Source: Verrucomicrobiota bacterium (lineage in GTDB: Bacteria > Verrucomicrobiota > Kiritimatiellia > CAIQIC01 > Lenti-01). Taken from it: DNA of 5,771 nt. The notes below the pieces were generated by a model. The model was not told the origin of the DNA. It worked only from the letters and a program-made list of their open reading frames with translations, and searched no databases. The stretch spans positions 1 to 5,771 of the forward strand of contig JAKLIL010000133.1 in the NCBI GenBank assembly GCA_022709625.1, read 5' to 3'. This document shows, in pieces, positions 1 to 5,771 of the stretch. Within the stretch, counting starts at the first letter, position 1, and each line of letters starts with the position of its first letter. Both the position numbers and the translations under genes were made by a program.

Positions 1-1
1 G

Positions 2-3000
2 GGTTTGGGCGCGGCGCTGAACGCCGGCGGGGGCCTCTTCATTTCCCAGTACTACGAAGGCGCGAGCAACAACAAGTGGATCGAAATCCACAATCCGGGC
101 CCGGAAACCGTTGATCTCGACGCCGGCGGCTACCGGCTGAGCCTGTGGCAAAACGCCAATCGCGAGACATGGAAAGTGGGCGGGGTCGCGCCCCCCAGCG
201 TCGCGTTGACCGGCACCCTCGCTCCGGGGGCGACCTATCTCTTGAAGCATAGCTCCGCGGCCATGCCGAGCTACGCCGTGGCGGATTTAACCAACAATTC
301 GGTCATCTACTTCAACGGCGACGACAGCGTGGTCCTGTATACCGGGGATCCCTATGCCCCTGCGAACGTCGTCGATGCCTTCGGGATGACGGGGAACAAC
401 GCCGAAAACACGAGCTATGTCCGGAACAATTCCGTGCTGGGCGGAACCGCCACCGATTTCAACGCCGCCGACTGGACGGAGTTTTCGAATACGGCGGTGG
501 ACGAAGCCGGAGCCGGCCTCAACGAACGGCTGGGCTACCATCTGGTGGGCGAGCCCCCCGTCGTGACCAACGTCAAATTCGCCGTTTCGGCCGCCATCGT
601 GGACGAAAGCGCGGGCAGCTATGTCGTCACTATCCTCAAGAACCGCCCGGAAGGCGACGTGGGCGGGTCGCTCGAGGTGTCCCCGTTCAGCACGGCGACG
701 CTCGGGGCGGACTACCTCCTGGACACGACCAACTTCACGCTGAACGGCGCGACGACCTCCGCCACCGTCACCGTGACGCTGGTCGACGATGCCGACACGG
801 AAGGGGCGGAAAGCGCCACCCTGACCTTCTTCAGCCTCGTCGGCGCAACAACGACCACGCCCGACGCCTTCACGCTGACGATCAACCCCAGCGACCGGCC
901 CAAGCACGCCATCGCCGTCGCGCCGACCACCAACGGCACGGTGGCGACGGTCCCCGCGGACCAGGCGGAAGAAGGCGAGACGGTGACGATCCAGGCCACG
1001 CCGGATGCCGGCTACGTCGTGGATGCCATCGCCGTGGTGGCCGCGGATTCCTCCCCGGTGGCGGTTGCGGGCGGCGGATTCGCGATGCCCGCCCAGGCCG
1101 TGACGGTGACCGTGACCTTCAAAGCCTTCACGGGCGGCCCGCTGTTCATCTCCGAAGTGGCCGATCCCGACGACGAGGCCAATGCCCGGTTCGTCGAACT
1201 CTACAATGCCGGATCGACCCCCATGGATCTGGCGGCCGGGACCTGGTATCTGGGCTGCCAAGCCAACGGCGCGACTTGGACGGACGTTGCGCTCACGGGC
1301 ACCGTGGGCGCTGCCAAGACCTACGTCGTGGCTCGTCAGGCTTCGACCTATGCCGCGTCCTATCCGGCCGCGCCCGCGCCGAACCAGGTGAGCGGCAGCG
1401 TTAACGGCAATGGCAACGATGGCTACTTCCTCTTCCGGGGGGGCAACCACGCCAGCGGCGTCCTGGAAGATGCCTACGGAGTGGTCAATCAGGATGCAAC
1501 CAATCCCATTGTCCAGGCGTGGTTCTATCTGGACCGGCGCGCGGTCCGGCAGGCGGCGGTGACGGCCGCCAATCCTTCCTGGACCGCTTCCCAGTGGATC
1601 ATTCCCGCCACGGCCGCCACGGCCGATATGACGCCCGGCGTCCATCCGGATTCCGCCGCCGTGTTTGGCGTGGCGTTCAACCGGGCGGACGGCTTTGCGG
1701 TGGAGCAGGGCGCGACCGGCACGGTGACGGCCACCGCAGCCCACGGTACGGCGCCGATCGGCTATGCGTGGAGCAGCTCGCTGGACGCGACCAACTACGC
1801 GGCGGAGGCCGCCGTCTTCACCGTCCTGGCGACGGCCCCGACGGGAACCTATTGGGCCCAGGTGGTCGCGACCGATTCCTCCGTGCCCGCGCAAAACGCG
1901 ACGAACGCGATCAACTTCAGCGTCGTGCCGCCACCTCCGAAATTCGCGATCACGATCGCGCCCACGACGAACGGGACGGTGATCACCGCGCCGGCGACCG
2001 AAGCGGCGGCGGGCACGCCCGTGTCGGTCTACGCCACGCCGGATCCCGGCTACCGCGTCGCCGACATCGCCGTGGCGGATGCGGCGTCCAACGCCGTGCT
2101 CGTGACGGGCATCACCTTCGCCATGCCGGCCGCCGCCGCAACCGTGACGGTCGTCTTCGAACCCTACGTGGCGCCCGACATGCTGATCGATTTCGAGACG
2201 GCGACCGGGTTCGGTTCCTACGCCGCCGGCACCTCGACGGTCAGCGGCGTCGTTCTCGTCCATTCCGGCGCGCTGCGGGGAACTACCACCAACGACCACT
2301 TCAACGGCACCGCCGCCGCCCGCGTGCGGTACCAAAGCGCCAGCCCCGGTTTCTTCGCCACGGCCAACGCGTTCGCCCAGCCGATCGCCAAAATCGTGTT
2401 CCGGCATGCCGATTTCGGCGCGGACAATACCGCCACCTTTAAGGTGCAGGTCGGCGCCGACGGCGTGGCCTGGACCGATGTCGGGCTGTTCGATCCGGCC
2501 AGCACAAACCTGGTCGAAGCCACGGCGGCCGCCATCCCGCCCAACATGACCTACTTCCGGTTCATTGCCACCGGCGGCGAGGACGACCGGGTGAACGTCG
2601 ACGACGTCGGCATCTACTTCGGCGCGCCGACGTTCGCGGTGGACTTCGACCGGCCCAGCGGGTTCGTCGTGCCGGAAGGCGCGAGCGCCACCGTCACCGC
2701 GGCGGCGGCGTACGGAACGGCTCCCTACGGGTACGCCTGGAGCAGCACCCTGGCCGGCGACCACTACGCCGCCAACGGCGCCGCGTTCGGGATTTTGGCC
2801 ACGGCTCCGACCGGATCCTATTCCGCGACCGTGGTGGCCACGGATTCGGCCGAACCTCCGCAAACGGCCACCAACACGGTGTACTTCAATGTCGCCGGCG
2901 CGTTTCCCATCGCGATTGCCGCGCCGACGAATGGCACGGTGGCGACGGATCCCGCCGCGGCAGCCGCCGCCGGCGCCACGGTGACCATCCTGGCCACGCC

Positions 3001-3901
3001 AGCCGCCGGCTACGTGGTCGACGCCATCGCCGTGGTGGATGCCGCCCTCGAACCGGTGCCGGTGGTGGGCAACGCCTTCGCCATGCCGGCCTCCGCCGTG
3101 ACCGTGACGGTGACCTTCAAGAAGGCGGAAACCGTCGGCGCGTTGATTATTTCCCAATACTACGAGGGCAGCGGCCAGAACAAATGGATCGAACTCTACA
3201 ATCCCGGTGCCGCCGCCATCGATCTGGCCGCCGAAGGCTACCGCCTCGGCCAGTTCAGCAACACGAACCGCGAGGGCTGGAAGATCGGCGTGGCCCCGGG
3301 TTTGGCCGTCGTGCTGAGCAATTCCATCGCGGCCGGCGGAACCTATCTGTTGGCCAACAGTTCCGTCAGCAATCCGGTCTACGCGGTCGCCAACCAAGTC
3401 CACGGTTCTTTGAACTTCAACGGCGACGACAGCATTGTCCTCTTCAAGGGTGCGACCTACGCGTTCACCAATGTGGTGGACGCCTTTGGCGCCTGCGTGG
3501 CTTTCTCGAACGCCGCCGACCGGAGCTATGTCCGTACCAACACGCTCATCGAAGGCGTGAACACCGACTTCAATCCGGCGGAATGGATTGAGTACACCCT
3601 GGCGGCGGTGGAAACCGCGGCGGCCGACGTCAACGAACGGCTGGGCTACCACCGCGTCGGTGGGGGGGCGGAACATCCCCCGATTCCGCCGATCGTGTTC
3701 GAGTCGGGCGTGGGCATGAACTTCGCCGTGCCGGACGGCTATGTCCTGAACCGCGTGGAAGGCGCCGATACGCTGGTTGGGCAATCCTGGAACTGGGCAC
3801 TGCTGGCCCAGGACGTGGATTACGTCGTCAGCGGCGGCCAAATCACCGTCTTGAGCGCCGCCGCCGACAAACGGATGATCCGCCTCTGGCTCGATCCTTA
3901 A
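2..3901 (+). CDS. Giant secreted/surface mosaic protein with three lamin-tail domains, 5'-partial
   Basis: The frame is open to the left edge, so the N-terminus and any signal peptide or catalytic domain are missing; the TTG at 5 is only the first start-like codon. Counting from it, I see LTD1 (10-182; ISQYYEG, NKWIEIHNPG, FNGDDSVVLY), Calx-beta (190-295; ATLGADY, VDDADTEGAE), InlB-type repeat 1 (300-375), LTD2 (377-550), Ig-like 1 (555-645), InlB-type repeat 2 (646-721), a jelly-roll-like domain (723-873; IDFETATGFGSY, VNVDDVGIYFG), Ig-like 2 (878-966), InlB-type repeat 3 (967-1042), LTD3 (1046-1219) and a C-terminal domain (1220-1298). It has only two cysteines (418, 1164) and is rich in Ala, Thr and Val, as expected of extracellular beta-rich proteins. 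Such domains usually mediate binding or spacing, and LTDs often accompany secreted nucleases or CotH-type kinases, but no catalytic motif is visible here. The domain calls are good; the function is unknown. It ends at TAA 3899-3901. Confidence 0.93.
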   Translation, partial: GLGAALNAGGGLFISQYYEGASNNKWIEIHNPGPETVDLDAGGYRLSLWQNANRETWKVGGVAPPSVALTGTLAPGATYLLKHSSAAMPSYAVADLTNNSVIYFNGDDSVVLYTGDPYAPANVVDAFGMTGNNAENTSYVRNNSVLGGTATDFNAADWTEFSNTAVDEAGAGLNERLGYHLVGEPPVVTNVKFAVSAAIVDESAGSYVVTILKNRPEGDVGGSLEVSPFSTATLGADYLLDTTNFTLNGATTSATVTVTLVDDADTEGAESATLTFFSLVGATTTTPDAFTLTINPSDRPKHAIAVAPTTNGTVATVPADQAEEGETVTIQATPDAGYVVDAIAVVAADSSPVAVAGGGFAMPAQAVTVTVTFKAFTGGPLFISEVADPDDEANARFVELYNAGSTPMDLAAGTWYLGCQANGATWTDVALTGTVGAAKTYVVARQASTYAASYPAAPAPNQVSGSVNGNGNDGYFLFRGGNHASGVLEDAYGVVNQDATNPIVQAWFYLDRRAVRQAAVTAANPSWTASQWIIPATAATADMTPGVHPDSAAVFGVAFNRADGFAVEQGATGTVTATAAHGTAPIGYAWSSSLDATNYAAEAAVFTVLATAPTGTYWAQVVATDSSVPAQNATNAINFSVVPPPPKFAITIAPTTNGTVITAPATEAAAGTPVSVYATPDPGYRVADIAVADAASNAVLVTGITFAMPAAAATVTVVFEPYVAPDMLIDFETATGFGSYAAGTSTVSGVVLVHSGALRGTTTNDHFNGTAAARVRYQSASPGFFATANAFAQPIAKIVFRHADFGADNTATFKVQVGADGVAWTDVGLFDPASTNLVEATAAAIPPNMTYFRFIATGGEDDRVNVDDVGIYFGAPTFAVDFDRPSGFVVPEGASATVTAAAAYGTAPYGYAWSSTLAGDHYAANGAAFGILATAPTGSYSATVVATDSAEPPQTATNTVYFNVAGAFPIAIAAPTNGTVATDPAAAAAAGATVTILATPAAGYVVDAIAVVDAALEPVPVVGNAFAMPASAVTVTVTFKKAETVGALIISQYYEGSGQNKWIELYNPGAAAIDLAAEGYRLGQFSNTNREGWKIGVAPGLAVVLSNSIAAGGTYLLANSSVSNPVYAVANQVHGSLNFNGDDSIVLFKGATYAFTNVVDAFGACVAFSNAADRSYVRTNTLIEGVNTDFNPAEWIEYTLAAVETAAADVNERLGYHRVGGGAEHPPIPPIVFESGVGMNFAVPDGYVLNRVEGADTLVGQSWNWALLAQDVDYVVSGGQITVLSAAADKRMIRLWLDP
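32..550 (+). repeat. LTD copy 1, long-range repeat partner of 3140-3661
   Basis: This encodes the first lamin-tail domain. It shares with the copy at 3140-3661 the opening ISQYYEG, the NKWIE..NPG motif, the FNGDDS core (codons from 311 and 3416) and the closing NERLGYH.VG. The similarity extends to DNA: 'caacgaacggctgggctacc' occurs in both. The two arose by duplication within the gene or by repeated domain recruitment. Confidence 0.85.
902..1129 (+). repeat. InlB-type B-repeat copy 1
   Basis: About 76 residues with the pattern IAVAPTTNGTV, then TPDAGYVVDAIAV, then FAMP, then VTVTVTFK. This matches the 'divergent InlB B-repeat' type, a small beta-domain found in tandem in bacterial surface proteins. 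It is closest to copy 3: 'ggcacggtggcgacgg' and 'gccatcgccgtggtgg' are shared between them at DNA level. Confidence 0.82.
1133..1654 (+). repeat. LTD copy 2, divergent
   Basis: This segment opens LFISEVADP, continues RFVELYNAGSTPMDLA, and later has NDGYFLFRGG and a DAYG motif, the usual order of landmarks in a lamin-tail domain. It is clearly more diverged than LTD1 and LTD3, which resemble each other closely, and lacks the NERLGYH ending. It contains a seven-G tract at 1437-1443. Confidence 0.75.
1667..1939 (+). repeat. Ig-like domain copy 1
   Basis: About 91 residues with HGTAPIGYAWSSSL, then LATAPTGTY, then VVATDS, an Ig/PKD-like beta-sandwich pattern. It ends in a proline linker (PPPP, residues 642-645) running into InlB-type repeat 2. 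The Ig-like plus InlB-type pair recurs at 2636-3130, so the two domains have been duplicated as one module. Confidence 0.75.
1940..2167 (+). repeat. InlB-type B-repeat copy 2
   Basis: Same layout as copy 1: ITIAPTTNGTV, TPDPGYRVADIAV, FAMP and VTVVF. It is the most diverged of the three copies and follows Ig-like copy 1 directly. Confidence 0.8.
2636..2902 (+). repeat. Ig-like domain copy 2
   Basis: It carries YGTAPYGYAWSSTL, LATAPTGSY and VVATDS, aligning along its length with copy 1 at 1667-1939. It follows the jelly-roll-like domain (residues 723-873) and precedes InlB-type repeat 3, repeating the order of the earlier module. Confidence 0.75.
2903..3130 (+). repeat. InlB-type B-repeat copy 3
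   Basis: It has IAAPTNGTVAT, TPAAGYVVDAIAVV, FAMP and VTVTVTFK. It is nearer to copy 1 than to copy 2, and like copy 1 it is followed directly by a lamin-tail domain. Confidence 0.82.
3140..3661 (+). repeat. LTD copy 3, partner of 32-550
   Basis: This encodes residues 1046-1219, with ISQYYEG, NKWIELYNPG, FNGDDSIVLF, PAEWIEY and NERLGYHRVG. It matches LTD1 almost landmark for landmark, including the spacing from opening motif to closing motif. A seven-G tract follows at 3662-3668. Confidence 0.85.
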
Positions 3902-3906
3902 CCCAC

Positions 3907-3971
3907 CGGGGTCAGGCATTAAGAATGTTAAGTTTTCCGCGAATTCTTAACTTTCTTAATGCCTGACCCCG
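3907..3971. repeat. Near-perfect palindrome, REP/MITE-like, possible hairpin terminator
   Basis: The left arm starting at 3908 reads GGGGTCAGGCATTAAGAA and continues to 3932. The right arm at 3946-3970 is its reverse complement with one mismatch (3926 against 3952), giving 24 of 25 pairs. A further three pairs close towards the centre (3935-3937 with 3941-3943), and C3907 pairs with G3971. The inner part is AT-rich, unlike the flanking genes. Palindromes with GGGGTCAGG ends recur as dispersed elements in many bacterial genomes, sometimes near REP-associated Y1 transposases; that link is from recollection and cannot be tested here. It lies six bases after the upstream stop codon and could also end transcription as a hairpin, though no T-run follows the right arm. 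Confidence 0.88.
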
Positions 3972-4032
3972 ATGCGGGGAACGGTTTTGTTCTCGCCAAT
4001 TGCGCGGGAATTTGGACAACCTGACAACCGAA

Positions 4033-4038
4033 AAGGGA
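4033..4038 (+). promoter_or_regulatory. Likely ribosome binding site for the dikinase-like gene
   Basis: AAGGGA lies eight bases before ATG 4047 and is a reasonable Shine-Dalgarno match. The only other in-frame ATG nearby, at 3972, is preceded by the palindrome arm and has no such purine stretch. This favours 4047 as the start. I found no convincing promoter in the 75 bases between the palindrome and 4047. Confidence 0.55.
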
Positions 4039-4046
4039 TTCGGGAC

Positions 4047-5771
4047 ATGCGGTCCAGGCAGGCGACGCACAGGTCGGGTTGTTGGCGTGGGAATACCGTC
4101 CGCGGCATCCTGGCGGTGGGATCGCTCGGAATGGTTCTGGCGACGTTTGGCCTGGCGGAACATCTTTCGATCGATATGGCGGAGGGGACGGCGACGGTGG
4201 CGTTGGAACATTGGCCGGGTCACCGGCTTGTGCTGGAACACTCCGCCACGTTCGCGGACTGGACGGAAACGGCCCGCGTGCGGAACCGTCTCTTTTCGTA
4301 TGCGGACATCGCGGCGGCCGGCGCGACGGCGCGGTTTTACCGGATTGCGGCGACGCCCCTGCAGAGCGCGGACGACTGGTCCAACCAGTTGCAGCCGGGC
4401 GGCGGCGAGTTGTTCTCTCCCGGATCCGGCAGCGGACTCGCGGCGATCCGTTTTGCGAAGTTCACGATCCTGCTGGCCCAGCCGGATCGCGTCTATTTCC
4501 AGGACTCGGCGACGTGGCCGTACCACTATCATTTCGCCGTGGCCCGCTTGCCGGGATATGCCGGCATGAGCGTCATGCAATACGACGCGCAGGCGCTCTA
4601 TGCCAACGCCAACCAGCGCATGGCCATTGGGGCGGTCCTGCGCGCGCCCGATCCCCAGGTGCGCGAAGTCGGCATCGAAATCGTCGGCGCGGAGCCGTTC
4701 CCCATCGCGAAGACGGCGGACTGGATCGAGGCGGTGCAACGGCGTCTCGTTTTGGAGGAGGGCTGGCGCACCTTCTACATTCCTTCGGCCGAGCAACGCG
4801 CCGCGGCCGAAGCCGGAGCGGCGCAGCTTGCCGCGCGCGGCATCGCGTTGGATTCGCTGGCGCGCTGGGCCAGCGAAAACGCCGGGTATGCCCTGGGCTG
4901 GGCGTTCGGCAAGCTGACGTTCGTGCCGGGCGCCGAAGTCGTCGCCGCGTTGACCGACGGACGACTGGGCATGATGGATATTTTGGTCACGGACTACGTG
5001 CCGGCCGAGTTGCCGGTGCTCGCCGGCTATCTGGCCCTGCAGCCGGCCACGCCCAATTCCCACGTCGCGCTCCTGGCGCGTTCGCTGGCACTGCCGTTTG
5101 CCTATGCCAACGGCGCGGGACTGCAGGCGGAAATCGCCAGCCTGTACGGAAAGGAAGTGCTCCTCGTCGTCGAGGAAACCAACGGTGCGTGCCAAATTAC
5201 CCTCACCGACACGACCGGCCTGCTCACTCCCGAACGCCGCCAGGAAATCCTCGACAGCAAGAAAGGCGGAGCGCTCGACATCGTGCCCAAGACGCTGGTC
5301 GGCACGAACAGCTTGCCCGTCGATCCGTTGACTCCGGCGGACATCCGCTACGTCGGCGGCAAGGCGGCGAATTTCGGGTTTCTCCGCCGCAGCCTGCCGG
5401 ACGATACGCCCGAGCCCGTGATCGCGTTCACGTTCGACCTGTGGGACGCCTATCTGGCCCAAACCCTGCCCGGCGGGCAGACCCTGGGCGCGACGATCCA
5501 GGCGCGGCTGGGAAACTACGTCTATCCGCCCGACGTGAATTCCCTGCGCACCATTTTGGCGGCCGTCCAGACCCTGTTCACCGACGTGGCGGACTTCGAC
5601 GCCGACCAACGCGCCCAAATTCTGGGCGCCTTGCAGCAGGCCGGCTTCAGCGGCCGGAAAATCCGTTTCCGCAGTTCGACCAACGTCGAGGACGCCGAGA
5701 GTTTCAGCGGGGCGGGGCTCTACGACAGCTACAGCGGCTGCCTCGAGGACGAACTCGACGCCGACAGTTCG
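4047..5771 (+). CDS. Exported dikinase-like protein: phosphohistidine domain then PEP/pyruvate-binding ATP-grasp domain, 3'-partial
   Basis: The frame stays open for 575 codons to the window edge. ATG 4047 is preferred over in-frame ATG 3972 because of AAGGGA upstream and the signal peptide it gives: basic residues 2-19, hydrophobic 20-37, likely cut after GLA37. Residues ~41-103 form a small beta domain (LVLEHS, DWTET, RFYRIA). Residues ~120-280 match no domain I can name. Residues 281-365 look like a PEP-utilising swivelling domain (GWAFGKL, DILVTDYVP, TPNSHVALLAR), with His339 as the candidate phosphohistidine. From ~430 the PPDK_N ATP-grasp fold begins: GGK 437-439 and RSS 542-544 correspond to nucleotide-contacting Lys and Arg of pyruvate phosphate dikinase, and ED...FSGAGLYDSY follows. 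In this family ATP phosphorylates the His, which passes phosphate to an acceptor. His-before-ATP-grasp is the glucan, water dikinase order. The acceptor is unknown. Confidence 0.88.
   Translation, partial: MRSRQATHRSGCWRGNTVRGILAVGSLGMVLATFGLAEHLSIDMAEGTATVALEHWPGHRLVLEHSATFADWTETARVRNRLFSYADIAAAGATARFYRIAATPLQSADDWSNQLQPGGGELFSPGSGSGLAAIRFAKFTILLAQPDRVYFQDSATWPYHYHFAVARLPGYAGMSVMQYDAQALYANANQRMAIGAVLRAPDPQVREVGIEIVGAEPFPIAKTADWIEAVQRRLVLEEGWRTFYIPSAEQRAAAEAGAAQLAARGIALDSLARWASENAGYALGWAFGKLTFVPGAEVVAALTDGRLGMMDILVTDYVPAELPVLAGYLALQPATPNSHVALLARSLALPFAYANGAGLQAEIASLYGKEVLLVVEETNGACQITLTDTTGLLTPERRQEILDSKKGGALDIVPKTLVGTNSLPVDPLTPADIRYVGGKAANFGFLRRSLPDDTPEPVIAFTFDLWDAYLAQTLPGGQTLGATIQARLGNYVYPPDVNSLRTILAAVQTLFTDVADFDADQRAQILGALQQAGFSGRKIRFRSSTNVEDAESFSGAGLYDSYSGCLEDELDADSS

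Noticed and set aside
3662..3668. Seven-G tracts (also 1437-1443) as phase-variation switches
   Set aside because: The frame is intact through both, seven Gs are common in GC-rich DNA, and the later tract lies close to the gene end, so no switching role is supported.
287..3919. A 1,210-codon open frame on the minus strand across most of the mosaic gene
   Set aside because: It is antisense to a gene with clear domains. Its translation is rich in Arg, Gly and His with no recognisable motif, as expected when GC-rich coding DNA rarely gives stops on the opposite strand.
3907..3971. CRISPR repeat or phage attachment site
   Set aside because: There is a single palindrome with no second direct copy, no spacers, and no integrase or tRNA nearby in the window.
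4000..4569. A 189-codon plus-strand frame at the start of the second gene
   Set aside because: It is extremely rich in Arg and Trp and out of frame with the signal peptide and conserved motifs read from ATG 4047.
3912..5618. A 568-codon open frame on the minus strand opposite the dikinase-like gene
   Set aside because: Its translation is Arg/Gly-rich and without motifs, its C-terminal coding end lies in the palindrome, and the plus strand encodes clear His-domain and ATP-grasp motifs.
5346..5771. Ordinary pyruvate phosphate dikinase or PEP synthase
   Set aside because: The GGK and RSS motifs fit that superfamily, but the ATP-grasp domain starts near residue 430 after a His domain and a signal peptide, unlike those N-terminal-ATP-grasp enzymes.

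Overview
The window is GC-rich, densely coding on the plus strand, and holds parts of two genes for exported proteins separated by a 145-base gap with a striking AT-rich palindrome. Both genes run off the window: the first lacks its 5' end and the second its 3' end. The likely source is a member of the PVC group (Verrucomicrobiota, Kiritimatiellota or Lentisphaerota). The grounds are a giant mosaic of lamin-tail, Calx-beta and InlB-type repeat domains, and a short beta-domain in the second protein of the 'LExS..F..W' ... 'RFYR' type common in exported proteins of those phyla. This is an inference from protein style; there is no marker gene.

Positions 1-3901 encode the last ~1,299 residues of a very large, probably secreted or surface protein. 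The visible order is lamin-tail domain (LTD) 1, Calx-beta, InlB-type repeat 1, LTD2, Ig-like 1, InlB-type repeat 2, a jelly-roll-like domain, Ig-like 2, InlB-type repeat 3, LTD3 and a short C-terminal domain. No catalytic domain is visible; one could lie upstream.

Positions 3902-4046 are intergenic. At their centre lies a near-perfect palindrome (about 3907-3971) with GGGGTCAGGCATTAAGAA arms. It looks like a dispersed REP/MITE-type element and could also act as a hairpin between the two transcription units.

Positions 4047-5771 encode the first 575 residues of the most interesting gene. It has an apparent signal peptide, a short verrucomicrobial-type beta domain, a long region not assigned to a named domain, a phosphohistidine swivelling domain (TPNSH, candidate catalytic His339), and then the start of a PPDK/PEP-synthase-type ATP-grasp domain (GGK at 437-439, RSS at 542-544). 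The His domain comes before the ATP-grasp domain. That is the order of alpha-glucan, water dikinase, not of pyruvate phosphate dikinase or PEP synthase. An ATP-using dikinase that appears to be exported is a biochemical puzzle.

Nothing in the sequence proves the two genes act together. They share only strand, adjacency and an apparent extracytoplasmic destination.
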